Assembly: GCA_958295875.1 (NCBI GenBank)
Contig: OY282379.1
Location: 1,674,001 to 1,738,000, forward strand
Direction of reading: 5' to 3'
Source of the DNA: an uncultured Pseudomonadales bacterium
Lineage (GTDB): Bacteria > Pseudomonadota > Gammaproteobacteria > Pseudomonadales > Azotimanducaceae
Length of the DNA stretch: 64,000 nucleotides
Position 1 is the stretch's first letter. Each line of letters starts with the position of its first letter. The notes beneath the pieces were generated by a model. The model was given only the letters and a program-made list of their open reading frames with translations, was not told the origin of the DNA and did no database searches. Positions 24,155 to 34,069 of this stretch are shown here, in pieces. The translations under genes and the position numbers were made by a program.

Positions 24155-25143
24155 GCTATGACGTTTACGGCGTGGGCGCGGCCCTCGTCGACACCGAATA
24201 CGCCGTGGACGATGGCTGGCTGCGTCGCCACGGCGTCGCCAAGGGGCACATGACGCTGGTGGACGAAACCCGCCTCATGGCGCTGTTGGAAGCCCTTGAA
24301 CACCCACCGGCGAAGCGGATGTGCGGCGGGTCCGCCGCGAACACGGCCATCGCGACGTGTGGATTCGGCGGCGCGTCGCACTACTCGTGCCGCGTGGCCG
24401 GAGACGAGGCTGGGGAATACTTTCTGGGGGACATCGGTGCGGCTGGCGTGGACACCCGGCCGCACGACCCGGCTGCGCCCGGCATCACCGGGCGTTGCCT
24501 CGTGCTCGTCACGCCCGACGCGGAACGTTCCATGAACACGTTTCTGGGCGCTTCGGACGACATCGACGCCAGCGACATCGAACCCGTTGCGCTGCGGCGT
24601 TCCCGCTACCTCTACATGGAAGGCTACCTCGCTTCGTCCGTCACCCGGCGCGGCGCCGCCATCCGCGCCCGCGAGGTCGCCGAGGAGGCGGGGGTGCGCA
24701 CGAGCATGACCCTCTCAGACCCGACGATGGTGGAATCGTTTCGGGAGAACATGGAAGCCATGCTGGGCGATGGCCTGCAGCTCCTCTTCTGCAACGAGGA
24801 AGAGGCGCTCACATGGTGCGGCACAGACCGCGTGGATTTGGCGGCGAACGAACTGCGCGACATCGCTCCGTTGCTGTTCATCACCTTGGGCAGCGCCGGC
24901 AGCTTGGCGGTGACGCCTGAGGGGCGTCGCCATGTGCCTGGCTACAAGGTTCAAGCCTTGGACACGACCGGCGCCGGCGACATGTTTGCCGGTGCCTGCC
25001 TCCATGCCCTCACGCACGGCGGTTCACCCTTCGGGGCGGCGCGCTTTGCGAACTACGCGGCGGCGCAACTGGTTGCCACGGTGGGGGGGCGGCTGCCGAC
25101 CGCCGCGAGCTATCAATCCGTGCGGAGCGCGTTTCCGGGCTGA
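24151..25143 (+). CDS. PfkB-family carbohydrate/adenosine kinase
   Basis: A 330-residue ribokinase-fold enzyme. It has the PfkB N-terminal GGSAANTA motif, [10 protein letters not shown], the central [11 protein letters not shown], and the C-terminal catalytic signature [12 protein letters not shown] with the base Asp. Overall it looks like the bacterial proteins annotated as adenosine kinase, but I cannot fix the substrate from sequence. It overlaps hemL by 4 bases (ATGA), so it is coupled to the heme genes. It converges on sfsA across 92 bases with no clear terminator. Confidence 0.85.
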   Translation: MSYDVYGVGAALVDTEYAVDDGWLRRHGVAKGHMTLVDETRLMALLEALEHPPAKRMCGGSAANTAIATCGFGGASHYSCRVAGDEAGEYFLGDIGAAGVDTRPHDPAAPGITGRCLVLVTPDAERSMNTFLGASDDIDASDIEPVALRRSRYLYMEGYLASSVTRRGAAIRAREVAEEAGVRTSMTLSDPTMVESFRENMEAMLGDGLQLLFCNEEEALTWCGTDRVDLAANELRDIAPLLFITLGSAGSLAVTPEGRRHVPGYKVQALDTTGAGDMFAGACLHALTHGGSPFGAARFANYAAAQLVATVGGRLPTAASYQSVRSAFPG

Positions 25144-25235
25144 CGCGGCGGCGTCGCTTGCCTCGCCCCGCCCGATCTTCCGGGCCGCCCCCTCAACCAC
25201 TTGGCGAAGCCGGCGCTCGCCGCCCCGCTCTCGGC

Positions 25236-25937
25236 CTAAAGCAGCACGGGCAAGGCGCCGCGCAAGGTCACTTCCTGCGGCGTCACCACGCAGCCGTAGG
25301 CGAGCACCATGACGCCGGCGGCCGCGGCGCTGCGCAGCGCCACACCGTAGTCTGGGTCGATGTCGTCGGCCGCGGTGACGGCGCGCACGCCGGTGTGCGG
25401 CGCGCAGAACAGCAACGCTGCGCGGCCGCCGCTTGTGGCTTGCCGCGCCAATGCCTCGATATGGCGCTTGGCGCGCTCGCTCACGGCATCCGGAAAGGCG
25501 CCCACGCCATCCCGACACAGCGTCACGCTCTTCACCTCGACGTAGGTTGCCGGCGCGGCGCCGATGGCGAAGTCGAAACGGCCGCGTTCGTCGGGAATGG
25601 GCGCCTCGCGGCGCACCGGGGCGCCGGCCAATGCCTTGATGCGCCCGCCATCGAGGGCTTCGCCCACCACCGCGTTGGCGCGCGCGGTGTTGACGCAGAT
25701 CATGCCGCCGGAGGGCCCTTCGGTCTCGACCAGCTCCAAGCTGTGTGGGTACTTGCGCTTAGGGTTCGCCGACGTCGAAAACCACACGCGGCTGCCGGGC
25801 GCGTCGCAGCCGGTCATGGCGCCGGTGTTGGCGCAGTGCATGGTGACGGCGCCTTGGCTGGGAACCTCGACATCCGCCAGAAAGCGCTTGTAGCGGCGAA
25901 CCAGTACCCCTTGCGCGAGGGGTGGATGAAAGCGCAT
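25236..25937 (-). CDS. sfsA: SfsA family DNA/RNA nuclease-like protein
   Basis: A 233-residue protein of the sugar fermentation stimulation family. Recognisable stretches are VRRYKRFLADVEV, CANTGAMTGC, YPHSLELVET, ARANAVVGEAL, the PD-(D/E)XK-like core RFDFAIGAAPATYVEVKSVTL (Asp, then EVK), FPDAVSERAKRH and the C-terminal half ending ALPVLL. The length is standard. It diverges from dksA, an arrangement seen in other gammaproteobacteria. In vivo function is unsettled; nuclease activity is known for some members. Confidence 0.93.
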   Translation of the reverse strand: MRFHPPLAQGVLVRRYKRFLADVEVPSQGAVTMHCANTGAMTGCDAPGSRVWFSTSANPKRKYPHSLELVETEGPSGGMICVNTARANAVVGEALDGGRIKALAGAPVRREAPIPDERGRFDFAIGAAPATYVEVKSVTLCRDGVGAFPDAVSERAKRHIEALARQATSGGRAALLFCAPHTGVRAVTAADDIDPDYGVALRSAAAAGVMVLAYGCVVTPQEVTLRGALPVLL

Positions 25938-26014
25938 CGCATGTGGCCAACAAAAGGATGTTCTGGTAGGTTACGCGCCCTTCTGAAGAACCAACTCGGC
26001 GCTTGGAAACACCG

Positions 26015-26500
26015 ATGTCGGCAGACGACACCCTGACCGGGCCCAAACCGTCGCAACAATCCGCGCCGCAACCTCGCGCCGCGGCGTCTTTGTTCAGGAA
26101 CTACACGCCCTACGAGCCAGCGGAGGGCGAAGAATACATGTGCGCCGAGCAGTTGGAACACTTCCGCGGCATTCTGATGAGCTGGCGGCGGGAACTGATG
26201 GAGGAAGTGGACCGCACCGTGAGCCACATGCAAGACGAGGCCGCCAACTTCCCAGACCCTGCGGACCGCGCCACCCAAGAGGAGGAGTTCAGCATCGAGC
26301 TCAAGACGCGGGATCGGGAGCGCAAACTCATCAAGAAAATTGCCGACACCTTGGAGCGCATCGACAAAGACGACTACGGCTTCTGCGACACATGCGGCGT
26401 GGAAATCGGCTTGCGGCGCCTAGAGGCGCGCCCGACCGCCACCCAGTGCGTGGACTGCAAGGCGCTTTCCGAGCTGCGTGAGCGGCAGATCCACGCCTAA
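26015..26500 (+). CDS. dksA: RNA polymerase-binding transcription factor DksA
   Basis: A 161-residue secondary-channel factor that works with ppGpp to control rRNA and amino-acid promoters. The coiled-coil tip acidic motif DPADRA is kept (D81, D84, A86), and the zinc finger ligands are C124, C127, C145 and C148. The N-terminal 30 residues are a Ser/Pro/Gln-rich tail. I use the ATG at 26015 with GGAAA upstream; a TTG 12 bases earlier is in frame. gluQ follows 15 bases later, the classic dksA-gluQ pair. Confidence 0.96.
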   Translation: MSADDTLTGPKPSQQSAPQPRAAASLFRNYTPYEPAEGEEYMCAEQLEHFRGILMSWRRELMEEVDRTVSHMQDEAANFPDPADRATQEEEFSIELKTRDRERKLIKKIADTLERIDKDDYGFCDTCGVEIGLRRLEARPTATQCVDCKALSELRERQIHA

Positions 26501-26515
26501 GGGCAGAGCGGTCGC

Positions 26516-27436
26516 GTGGGCCGCTATGTGGGTCGCTTCGCGCCCACGCCATCCGGCCCGCTGCACTTAGGCTCCCTCGTCACCGCCACGGCGAGTTTCC
26601 TTGATGCCCGCGCCGTCGGTGGCACGTGGCGGCTGCGCATCGACGATCTCGACGCCCCTCGCGTCGCCCCCGGCGCCATCGACGACATCCTGCGCACCCT
26701 AGACAGCCACGGCCTGCACTGGGACGGCGCCGTGAGCTACCAGAGCGCCAACGCGGAACGCCATCGCGCCGCGTTGGATGAACTCTGCCGCCAATCCCTA
26801 TGCTTTCGATGCAGCTGCTCACGCCGCGAACTGCGTGGCCAGCGCGTGTATCCCGGAACGTGCCGGCACCGCGGCTTGGCCGATGGCGCGGATGGGTCCG
26901 GGGAGCGCGAGGGCCCTGCCCCTCGCACGGAAGTTGCCCTGCGCATGCGCGTGCCGGATGTGGAAATCGCTTGGCGTGACCGGTTGCAGGGCCGCCACGC
27001 GCAGCGGTTGGCCACAGACGTTGGCGATTTCATCGTCCGCCGCCGCGACGGACACGCCGCGTATCCGCTCGCGGTGGTGGTGGACGATGCCGAAGCTGGC
27101 GTGACAGACATCGTGCGCGGCGCTGACCTGCTTGATGAGACGCCGCGCCAGCGCCTGTTGATGCAGCGCTTGGGCCTGCCACCGCCGCGCTACCTGCACG
27201 TTCCGGTGGTGGTCGGGCGCGACGGGGCGAAGCTCTCCAAGGCCAACGCCGCGTCTGCGATTCTTGCCGCAGCGCCGGCGCAGGGCGCCGCCAACCTGCG
27301 CATTGCCCTCGCTCTGCTCGGCCAAGGGGCGCCGGCCATCGACGCGGTGGACGAATTGCTTGCTTGGGCCGCTGAACACTGGCGTGTGGATGCGTTGCCT
27401 CGCGGCGTGGCGATGCGGCACTGGACGAGCTTGTGA
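26516..27436 (+). CDS. gluQ: glutamyl-Q tRNA(Asp) synthetase
   Basis: Attaches glutamate to queuosine at position 34 of tRNA-Asp. The 306-residue protein is a GluRS catalytic core without the anticodon domain: GRFAPTPSGPLHLGSLVTA (HIGH form HLGS), RIDDLDAPR, a zinc site FRCSCSRRELRG with YPGTCR, YPLAVVVDDAEAGVTDIVRG and the KMSKS equivalent KLSKAN. The start is a GTG. Its presence implies the cell makes queuosine, which fits the precursor transporter at 43841. Confidence 0.94.
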   Translation: MGRYVGRFAPTPSGPLHLGSLVTATASFLDARAVGGTWRLRIDDLDAPRVAPGAIDDILRTLDSHGLHWDGAVSYQSANAERHRAALDELCRQSLCFRCSCSRRELRGQRVYPGTCRHRGLADGADGSGEREGPAPRTEVALRMRVPDVEIAWRDRLQGRHAQRLATDVGDFIVRRRDGHAAYPLAVVVDDAEAGVTDIVRGADLLDETPRQRLLMQRLGLPPPRYLHVPVVVGRDGAKLSKANAASAILAAAPAQGAANLRIALALLGQGAPAIDAVDELLAWAAEHWRVDALPRGVAMRHWTSL

Positions 27437-27569
27437 CGAAATCGTGGCCGCGCCTGCTTTTGTTAAGATGGACTCAAGCGCTCGCCTGCGCCAGCGAAGT
27501 GCCCGGATGGCGCTTGGCGGGCAGGAAGGAGCCGTGGATGGGGATCGTTCGGAACAGTCCGATGCTGCC

Positions 27570-28895
27570 ATGACGCGGGTGCTCGTGGTGGAACCCGATG
27601 CCGCGGCCCGCGAGCGGCTGTGCGCGTGTCTCCACGCCGCGGGCTTCGCCGTTGAGGCCGTTGCAGACCTGCCTGCCGAGGGGTTGTCGAGGCACACCGT
27701 CTTCGACGTCGTGGCGGCGAACCCTTCCTTGCCTTCCAGATTGGATCCCATCGCGTTGACCCGTCCGGCGCCGATCGTGCTGCTCGCCACCAACGCGAAC
27801 GTGCCCGATGCCGTGCAGGGCATGCGCCGCGGCGCCGCAGATTATCTGCAGCAGCCTGTCGCAGCCGAAGTGTTGATCGATGCGCTGCAACGTGCCTTGG
27901 CAAGCGATGTGGGGCGGAGCGGCGCGCCGCATCCGGCGGCTTGGCCGCTGTACGGCGCGTCGATGCCGATGCTCAGCCTGTTCGCCGGCATCCGCGCCGC
28001 TGCCGCGGCGGACGGGGCGGTGTTGATCGAGGGGGAATCCGGCACCGGCAAGGAGCTTGTGGCGCGCGCCCTGCATGACAGCCGGCGGCGCAACGCGCCA
28101 ATGATCACCCTGAACTGTTTGGCCATTCCCGAAGCGCTGATCGAATCCGAGCTGTTCGGCGATGCGCGCGTTGCCGCCGGCAGGCCGGAGGCCGGCTTGG
28201 TGGAGGCGGCGCATGGCGGCACGCTGTTCCTGAAGGAAGTGGGCGAACTGCCGCCGAGCGCGCAAACGCGGCTGCTGGAACTCTTGCGTGACGGCGAGTC
28301 GCGGCCAGTGCATGCCACGCATGGGCGGCGCGTCGATGTGCGCGTGATCGCGGCCACCCGCCGCGACATCAACCAGTTGGCGGCTGGCGGACGCTTCTCC
28401 GCAGACCTGCTGAATGCGCTGGGCGCTGCGCGCCTCACCGTGCCGCCCTTGCGGGCGCGTGGCGACGACATCCTGGAACTGGCGCAGCTCCTTGCTGCCC
28501 GCGCCGCCGCGAAGTTCAACAAAGCGCCGCTGCGCTTCTCCACTGCCGCGTTGGCGGCCATGGCGGCCTACGCTTGGCCCGGCAACGTGCGCGAGTTGCA
28601 AAACGCCGTCGAACGCGCGGCCATCCTCTGCGAAGGCGATGAGATCGGCTCCGGGTTGTTGCCCATTGACGTCGGTGCGCCCGACTCGCAGGCGGGCGCC
28701 GCCGGCTCCGAGAACGGCGTCTCCCTTGAGGACTACTTCGTGCGCTTCGTGGCGGAGAACCAAGATCAGCTCACGGAAACGGAGCTGGCGACGCGCTTGG
28801 GCATCAGCCGCAAAAGCTTATGGGAACGCCGCAAACGCCATGGCATTCCACGCCGGCGCACCCGCAAGCGGGGGCCACGCCGGGAGGCGCTTTGA
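27570..28895 (+). CDS. CbrB-type sigma-54 response regulator that has lost its signal and ATPase residues
   Basis: A 441-residue protein with receiver, AAA+ and Fis-type HTH domains. The C-terminus (SLEDYF, then QLTETELATRLGISRKSLWE) and the position between gluQ and pcnB match CbrB of Pseudomonas. In the receiver the phosphoacceptor Asp is N51, the Thr is A73 and the Lys is Q95. In AAA+ the Walker A GESGTGK (155-161) remains, but the GAFTGA loop is deleted (ELFG 194-197 runs into DARVAAGRPEAGL), Walker B reads LFLKE (K222 for Asp), and the finger region is RFSADLLNAL instead of FREDLYYRL. No kinase gene fits in the 133-base upstream gap. I start at the ATG 27570 where the receiver begins; a GTG at 27534 with AGGAAGG upstream is possible. 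It probably binds DNA without activating sigma-54. Confidence 0.88.
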   Translation: MTRVLVVEPDAAARERLCACLHAAGFAVEAVADLPAEGLSRHTVFDVVAANPSLPSRLDPIALTRPAPIVLLATNANVPDAVQGMRRGAADYLQQPVAAEVLIDALQRALASDVGRSGAPHPAAWPLYGASMPMLSLFAGIRAAAAADGAVLIEGESGTGKELVARALHDSRRRNAPMITLNCLAIPEALIESELFGDARVAAGRPEAGLVEAAHGGTLFLKEVGELPPSAQTRLLELLRDGESRPVHATHGRRVDVRVIAATRRDINQLAAGGRFSADLLNALGAARLTVPPLRARGDDILELAQLLAARAAAKFNKAPLRFSTAALAAMAAYAWPGNVRELQNAVERAAILCEGDEIGSGLLPIDVGAPDSQAGAAGSENGVSLEDYFVRFVAENQDQLTETELATRLGISRKSLWERRKRHGIPRRRTRKRGPRREAL

Positions 28896-28977
28896 CGCGG
28901 GAAACGGCGCGTCTTTCCCTTTTGGCGCCCAACCCCTAATATCCCTGCCCGCCCCTGACGCACCGCGAACCACCTTT

Positions 28978-30237
28978 TTGAGCGAACCCCAACCTGTCCG
29001 GGTAGAGCAGCCGACGCTGGATCGGGACGCCGTGCCTGCCGGCGCCGTCCAAGTGGTGGAGGCGCTGCGCGACGCCGGGCACGAAGCGTGGTTGGTGGGC
29101 GGCTGCGTGCGTGACCTGTTGTTGGGCCGGGTGCCGAAGGATTTCGACGTCGCCGCCAGCGCGACCCCGGACGAAGTCAAGCGCGCTTTGCCCCGCGCGC
29201 GCATCATCGGCCGGCGGTTCCGCATTGCCCATGTGCGCTTCCGGCGCGAGCTCATCGAGGTGTCGACGTTTCGGCGCGGCAACGTGGAGGGCGACGTGTC
29301 GGCGGACGGCGTGGTGCTGAGCGATAACGTTTATGGCACCTTGCCGGAGGATGCCTTCCGGCGCGACTTCACCGTCAATGCGCTCTACTACGATCCGGTG
29401 GAGGACGTGCTGCTGGATTACACCGGTGGCCTGGTGGACATCGAGCGGCGCGAGTTGCGCTGCGTCGGCGACCCGGCCTTGCGGTTTCGCGAAGACCCGG
29501 TGCGCATCCTGCGCGCAGTGCGCTTTGCGGCGAAACTCTCGCTGTCGTTGCGCGCCGACATCGCCGCCGCCATCGGCCCCTTGGCCGAACTGTTGACGGC
29601 GATTCCCCCGGCGCGCCTCTTTGACGAGTTCAACAAACTCTTCATGCAGGGCAACGCCGCCAAGGCATGGTCGCTCATGTGGCAGTACGACTTGCCGGAG
29701 ATACTGTTCCCGTTGTCCAAGGACGAAGACGCCTTGGCGCAGGCCGCCCTCGAGAACACCGATGAGCGGATATCGGCGGACAAGCCGGTGACGCCCGCCT
29801 TCCTGCTCGCGGCCATCTGCTGGCCGGAGTTCCAGCGCCGCGTCGCGCAGACGGCGACGGCGCCCAACGCGCCGGACGAGCGCCTGAGGGCAGCGCATGC
29901 CGTGATGGACGAACAGCGGCTGACGATTGCCTTTCCGCGCCGCCTGTCCCATTTCGTGTTGGATGTGTGGCGCTTGCAGAGTGGCCTTGAGCGACGCTCG
30001 CGCCGCAATCCCAAGCGCTTGCTCGAGCATCCGCGGTTTCGCGCCGCGTACGACTTTCTGGCGCTGCGTTCGCAAATCGGCGAAACCGACCCGGAGCTCA
30101 CCCGTTGGTGGACAGATCTGCAGGCCGAACATCCGGTGGAGCGCCGCCCGTTGCAGGAGGCGCCCCGCGGCGGTGGTCGGCGTCGCGCCCGCCGTCGGCC
30201 GCGGCGCGGGCCCGCACTCGCGGAAAGCACTCCGTGA
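28978..30237 (+). CDS. pcnB: poly(A) polymerase I
   Basis: Adds 3' poly(A) tails to RNA and so promotes decay. The class II nucleotidyltransferase core is intact: EAWLVGGCVRDLLLGRVPKD followed by FDVAASATPDEV (catalytic GG and DxD region), IIGRRFRIAHVRF, EDAFRRDFTVNALYY and RFREDPVRILRAVRFAAKLS. A basic C-terminal tail (RRRARRRPRR) is typical of bacterial PAP I rather than CCA-adding enzyme. The frame has no ATG at a sensible place. I use the TTG at 28978, 419 residues, though its ribosome site is weak. It lies 82 bases after the regulator, as in the cbrB-pcnB order. Confidence 0.92.
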   Translation: MSEPQPVRVEQPTLDRDAVPAGAVQVVEALRDAGHEAWLVGGCVRDLLLGRVPKDFDVAASATPDEVKRALPRARIIGRRFRIAHVRFRRELIEVSTFRRGNVEGDVSADGVVLSDNVYGTLPEDAFRRDFTVNALYYDPVEDVLLDYTGGLVDIERRELRCVGDPALRFREDPVRILRAVRFAAKLSLSLRADIAAAIGPLAELLTAIPPARLFDEFNKLFMQGNAAKAWSLMWQYDLPEILFPLSKDEDALAQAALENTDERISADKPVTPAFLLAAICWPEFQRRVAQTATAPNAPDERLRAAHAVMDEQRLTIAFPRRLSHFVLDVWRLQSGLERRSRRNPKRLLEHPRFRAAYDFLALRSQIGETDPELTRWWTDLQAEHPVERRPLQEAPRGGGRRRARRRPRRGPALAESTP

Positions 30238-30300
30238 ACCACACCCATCCGCCGCGCAGCGGCGTGGCTGGGCGCGTTTGAACGATCACTTGGCCGTTCC

Positions 30301-31905
30301 ATGAGCGCCGGCTCGAAGCCATCCGGGGCTTGGGGCCGATTGGCATCGCTCGCGTCGCGCCGCGCCAGCGATCACTTGCGGGATTTGGCGGCCGCCGAGC
30401 GGCGCTTCGATGCCATGAGCCTGCGCGTGGGTGGGCTGTTGCTGGACTTCTCACGGCAACGGGTAACCCGTGACACCATCACGGCATTGACCGCGCTCGC
30501 CGCGGAACGGCAGCTGCCACAGGCCGTTGATGCGTTGTTTCGCGGCGACATCGTGAATGTCACCGAGGGCCGCGCAGCGCTGCACACCGCCCTGCGGGCA
30601 CCGGCCGCCGAGCGGCCGCCGGCTGTGGCGGACGCCATTGAAGTTGCCACCGCTAGGTTCCTGGCCATTGCCGAAGCCTTGCGCCGCGGCGAGCGCCGGG
30701 GCAGCACCGGCAAGCCGTTCCGCCACGTCGTCCACATCGGCATCGGCGGTTCGGAGCTCGGCCCGCGGCTGGCGACGGAAGCGCTGGCGCCCGGCGGCGC
30801 GGGGCGCTTCGACATCCGTTTCCTCGCCAACTTGGATGGCCGCGCGGCGTTCAGCGCATTCGCGGGATTAGATCCAGCGGAGACGCTCGTGGTGGTGGTC
30901 TCCAAGTCGTTCCGCACCCGCGAGACGCTGCTCAACGCCTACCATGCGCGCAGTTGGTTCCTTGAACGCATGGGCAGCGCGGATGGCATCGCGCAGCACT
31001 TCATCGCCGTGACCGCGGATGCCGCCGAAGCGCAGCGCTCCGGCCTCGGCGTGGGCGAGCGCTTGCCCATGTGGGATTGGCTGGGAGGCCGGCAATCGCT
31101 GTGGTCCGCGGCCGGCTTGCCGGTGGCCCTCGCAATCGGCGCCGAAGGCTTTCGCTCGCTGCTCGCCGGCGCCCACGCCGTCGATCGCCACTTCCAGACC
31201 GCGCGGCCGGATGCGAACGGCCCAATCTTGTTGGCCCTTCTCGGCCTGTGGAACGCCAACTTTCTTGGCGCCGCCGCCCATGCCGTGCTGCCCTATGACG
31301 AACGTTTGGCGACGCTGCCGGCGCATTTGCAGCAACTGGAAATGGAAAGCAACGGCAAGTCCGTGCGCACGGACGGTAGCGCGTGCGACGCCCACACCGT
31401 GCCCCTTGTGTGGGGCGGCGAGGAAACCAATGGCCAGCACGCGTTCCATCAGTGGCTGCTGCAAAGCACCCGCGCCTGCAGCGTGGACTTCGTCGCCGTC
31501 GCCGCGCCCGGCCACGACCTCGCCGAGCGGCATCGCTGGCTGTTGGCCAATTGCCTGGCGCAGGGGCAAGCGTTGGCCGGAGGGCGGCCGGCGGCGCGTC
31601 TTGGTGAAGACCCGCTGGCCGCGCATCGTGCCGTGCCCGGCAACCAGCCGAGCACCACCATCCTGCTGGACGCCCTGACGCCACAGCATCTTGGCAGCTT
31701 GCTGGCCCTATACGAGCACAAGACGTTCTGCCAAGGCGTTCTGTGGGGGATCAACCCATTCGATCAGTGGGGGGTGGAGCTTGGCAAGGCCCTTGCGGAC
31801 ACCGCCTTTGACGCGCTCGGCGGCGGCGCGCGAATAGGAATGGATGCCAGTGCCGCGGGGCTGGTGGACGCCTTGCGCCGGAGCGGTGGCTCACCGCATG
31901 ATTAG
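30301..31905 (+). CDS. pgi: glucose-6-phosphate isomerase
   Basis: Interconverts glucose-6-phosphate and fructose-6-phosphate. A 534-residue protein with the Pgi signatures: HIGIGGSELGPRL near residue 145, VVVVSKSFRTRETL, GGRQSLWSAAGLP, the catalytic WGGEETNGQHAFHQ near residue 365, and the C-terminal QWGVELGKALA carrying the active-site lysine. The length is close to E. coli Pgi (549). It follows pcnB after 63 bases that contain a short GC-rich inverted repeat (CCGCCGCGCAGCGG). Confidence 0.96.
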   Translation: MSAGSKPSGAWGRLASLASRRASDHLRDLAAAERRFDAMSLRVGGLLLDFSRQRVTRDTITALTALAAERQLPQAVDALFRGDIVNVTEGRAALHTALRAPAAERPPAVADAIEVATARFLAIAEALRRGERRGSTGKPFRHVVHIGIGGSELGPRLATEALAPGGAGRFDIRFLANLDGRAAFSAFAGLDPAETLVVVVSKSFRTRETLLNAYHARSWFLERMGSADGIAQHFIAVTADAAEAQRSGLGVGERLPMWDWLGGRQSLWSAAGLPVALAIGAEGFRSLLAGAHAVDRHFQTARPDANGPILLALLGLWNANFLGAAAHAVLPYDERLATLPAHLQQLEMESNGKSVRTDGSACDAHTVPLVWGGEETNGQHAFHQWLLQSTRACSVDFVAVAAPGHDLAERHRWLLANCLAQGQALAGGRPAARLGEDPLAAHRAVPGNQPSTTILLDALTPQHLGSLLALYEHKTFCQGVLWGINPFDQWGVELGKALADTAFDALGGGARIGMDASAAGLVDALRRSGGSPHD

Positions 31906-32029
31906 CGCTCCGCGGCCGCTATGAGGACGCCGCCGGGCGGCAACGCCGGCGAGGTCTGACACGCCGCCCATGGCGCCGCTGCGCCGGGCGTGGCGGCTGA
32001 CAATTCGGTGCGAGAGCCATGAGGAAACG

Positions 32030-33964
32030 ATGACAGACGTCTACCCCGTGTTGGAGCACATGAAGCGCCGTGCGCACGTCGACCGCGATGCCTATGCGGC
32101 CATGTACCGGCGTTCCATCAACGACCCGGACGGCTTTTGGGCGGAGCAGGCGCGCCAGCGTTTGGATTGGATTGCTGCATGGGACACCGTGTCGGCGTCG
32201 GATTTGCCCAAGGGCGAGGCGGCTTGGTTCATCGGCGGCAAGCTGAACGCCGCCTACAACTGCATCGACCGGCATCTGCCGACCCGCGGCGGCCAGACGG
32301 CCATCCTCTGGGAGGGGGACGACCCGGACGTCGCCAAGGCCATCAGCTACCAAGCGTTGCACGATGAAGTGTGCCGTCTCGCCAATGCCCTCAAGGACCG
32401 CGGCGTGCGCAAAGGGGATCGCGTGTGCATCTACATGCCGATGATTCCGGAGGCCGCCTATGCCATGCTCGCGTGCGCCCGCATCGGCGCCATTCACTCA
32501 GTGGTGTTCGGCGGCTTCTCGCCCCAGTCCCTGCGCGACCGCATTTTGGATTCAGACTGTCGAACGCTCATCACCGCAGACCAAGGGGTGCGTGGCGGCC
32601 GCATCGTGCCGTTGAAGGAGAACGCGGACCAAGCCTTGGCCGAGTGTCCGGACGTACACACGGTTTTGGTAGCGCGTCGCACCGGCGCCGATGTGCCGTG
32701 GCGAGCGGGGCGCGATGTGTGGTACCACGAAGCCACGGCAGGGCAGCCGGCAACGTGTGAGCCTGAACCCATGGACGCCGAGGATCCGCTGTTCATCCTC
32801 TACACGTCCGGCAGCACCGGCCGCCCCAAGGGGGTGCAGCATGGCACCGGCGGCTATCTGCTGCACGCCGCGATGAGCCACGAATTGGTTTTCGACTACC
32901 ACGACGGCGACATCCACTGGTGTACCGCGGACGTGGGATGGATCACCGGGCATTCCTACATCGTGTACGGCCCGCTTGCCAATGGTGCCACCACGCTGAT
33001 GTTCGAAGGCGTCCCCACCTGGCCGGACGCTTCCAGGGCTTGGCAGGTGGTGGACAAGCATCGGGTCAACATCTTCTACACTGCTCCCACCGCGATTCGC
33101 CAGCTCATGGCGCAAGGCGACGGATTTGTCACCTGCACCTCACGGGAGAGCCTGCAATTGCTCGGCACGGTGGGCGAGCCGATCAATCCCGAAGCGTGGG
33201 AGTGGTACCACCGCGTGGTGGGCGAGGGGCGCCGCCCGATCGTGGACACTTGGTGGCAGACGGAAACGGGCGGCATCATGATCGCGCCGCTGCCGGGGGC
33301 GACGGACCTGAAGCCCGGTTCCGCGACGCTGCCATTCTTCGGTGTGCAGCCCGTGCTGCTCGATGCGCAAGGGCAGGTGATTGAGAACACCGAAGCGGAA
33401 GGGTCGCTCGCCATCGCTGCCTCTTGGCCGGGCCAGATCCGCACGGTGCATGGCGACCATCAGCGGGTGATCGACACCTACTACGCCGCCTTCCCCGGCT
33501 TCTACCTCACCGGCGACGCCGCGCGCCGGGATGCGGACGGCTACTACTGGATCACCGGCCGCACGGATGACGTGATGAACGTCTCTGGGCACCGGCTGGG
33601 CACTGCGGAGGTCGAGAGCGCGCTGGTGGAGCATCCCGCGGTGGCCGAAGCCGCGGTGGTGGGTTTCCCGCACGCAATCAAGGGCGAAGGCATCTACGCC
33701 TATGTCACCCTGATGGTTGGCCATAACCAAGACGCGGCCGCGCTGCGCGGCGAGTTGGAAGGCACGGTGCGCGCTGGCATCGGGCCATTCGCGCGGCCCG
33801 ATGCCATCCAATTCGCGCCGGAGCTGCCGAAGACTCGCTCAGGCAAGATCATGCGCCGGATTCTGCGCAAGATTGCCGCGGGTGAGGTGGACGAACTCGG
33901 CGACACCACGACCCTTGCGGACCCATCCGTGGTGGCAGAGCTGGTAGCCGGGCGCCGTGCCTGA
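32030..33964 (+). CDS. acs: acetyl-CoA synthetase (AMP-forming)
   Basis: Activates acetate with ATP and CoA. The 644-residue length matches Acs. Motifs: [14 protein letters not shown] (phosphate loop), [24 protein letters not shown] (the Trp that limits acyl size), [20 protein letters not shown], and TRSGKIMRR with the acetylatable lysine near residue 610. The Trp pocket favours acetate over larger acids. The ATG at 32030 has a strong GAGGAAACG site. It probably has its own promoter in the 124-base gap after pgi. Confidence 0.95.
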   Translation: MTDVYPVLEHMKRRAHVDRDAYAAMYRRSINDPDGFWAEQARQRLDWIAAWDTVSASDLPKGEAAWFIGGKLNAAYNCIDRHLPTRGGQTAILWEGDDPDVAKAISYQALHDEVCRLANALKDRGVRKGDRVCIYMPMIPEAAYAMLACARIGAIHSVVFGGFSPQSLRDRILDSDCRTLITADQGVRGGRIVPLKENADQALAECPDVHTVLVARRTGADVPWRAGRDVWYHEATAGQPATCEPEPMDAEDPLFILYTSGSTGRPKGVQHGTGGYLLHAAMSHELVFDYHDGDIHWCTADVGWITGHSYIVYGPLANGATTLMFEGVPTWPDASRAWQVVDKHRVNIFYTAPTAIRQLMAQGDGFVTCTSRESLQLLGTVGEPINPEAWEWYHRVVGEGRRPIVDTWWQTETGGIMIAPLPGATDLKPGSATLPFFGVQPVLLDAQGQVIENTEAEGSLAIAASWPGQIRTVHGDHQRVIDTYYAAFPGFYLTGDAARRDADGYYWITGRTDDVMNVSGHRLGTAEVESALVEHPAVAEAAVVGFPHAIKGEGIYAYVTLMVGHNQDAAALRGELEGTVRAGIGPFARPDAIQFAPELPKTRSGKIMRRILRKIAAGEVDELGDTTTLADPSVVAELVAGRRA

Positions 33965-34069
33965 TGCCCCTTCGTCGGCGCCCACGCGGTTGAGTTTGCG
34001 AGGATTTTGCACGGTTCGCCGCTCACTCGGCGACTAGACTTGGCGCCGGGGCGAGCGCCAAGGCACTGG

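Noticed and set aside
27437..27569. Searched for a CbrA-type sensor kinase between gluQ and the regulator
   Set aside because: Only 133 bases are available; no histidine kinase motif is present in the window.
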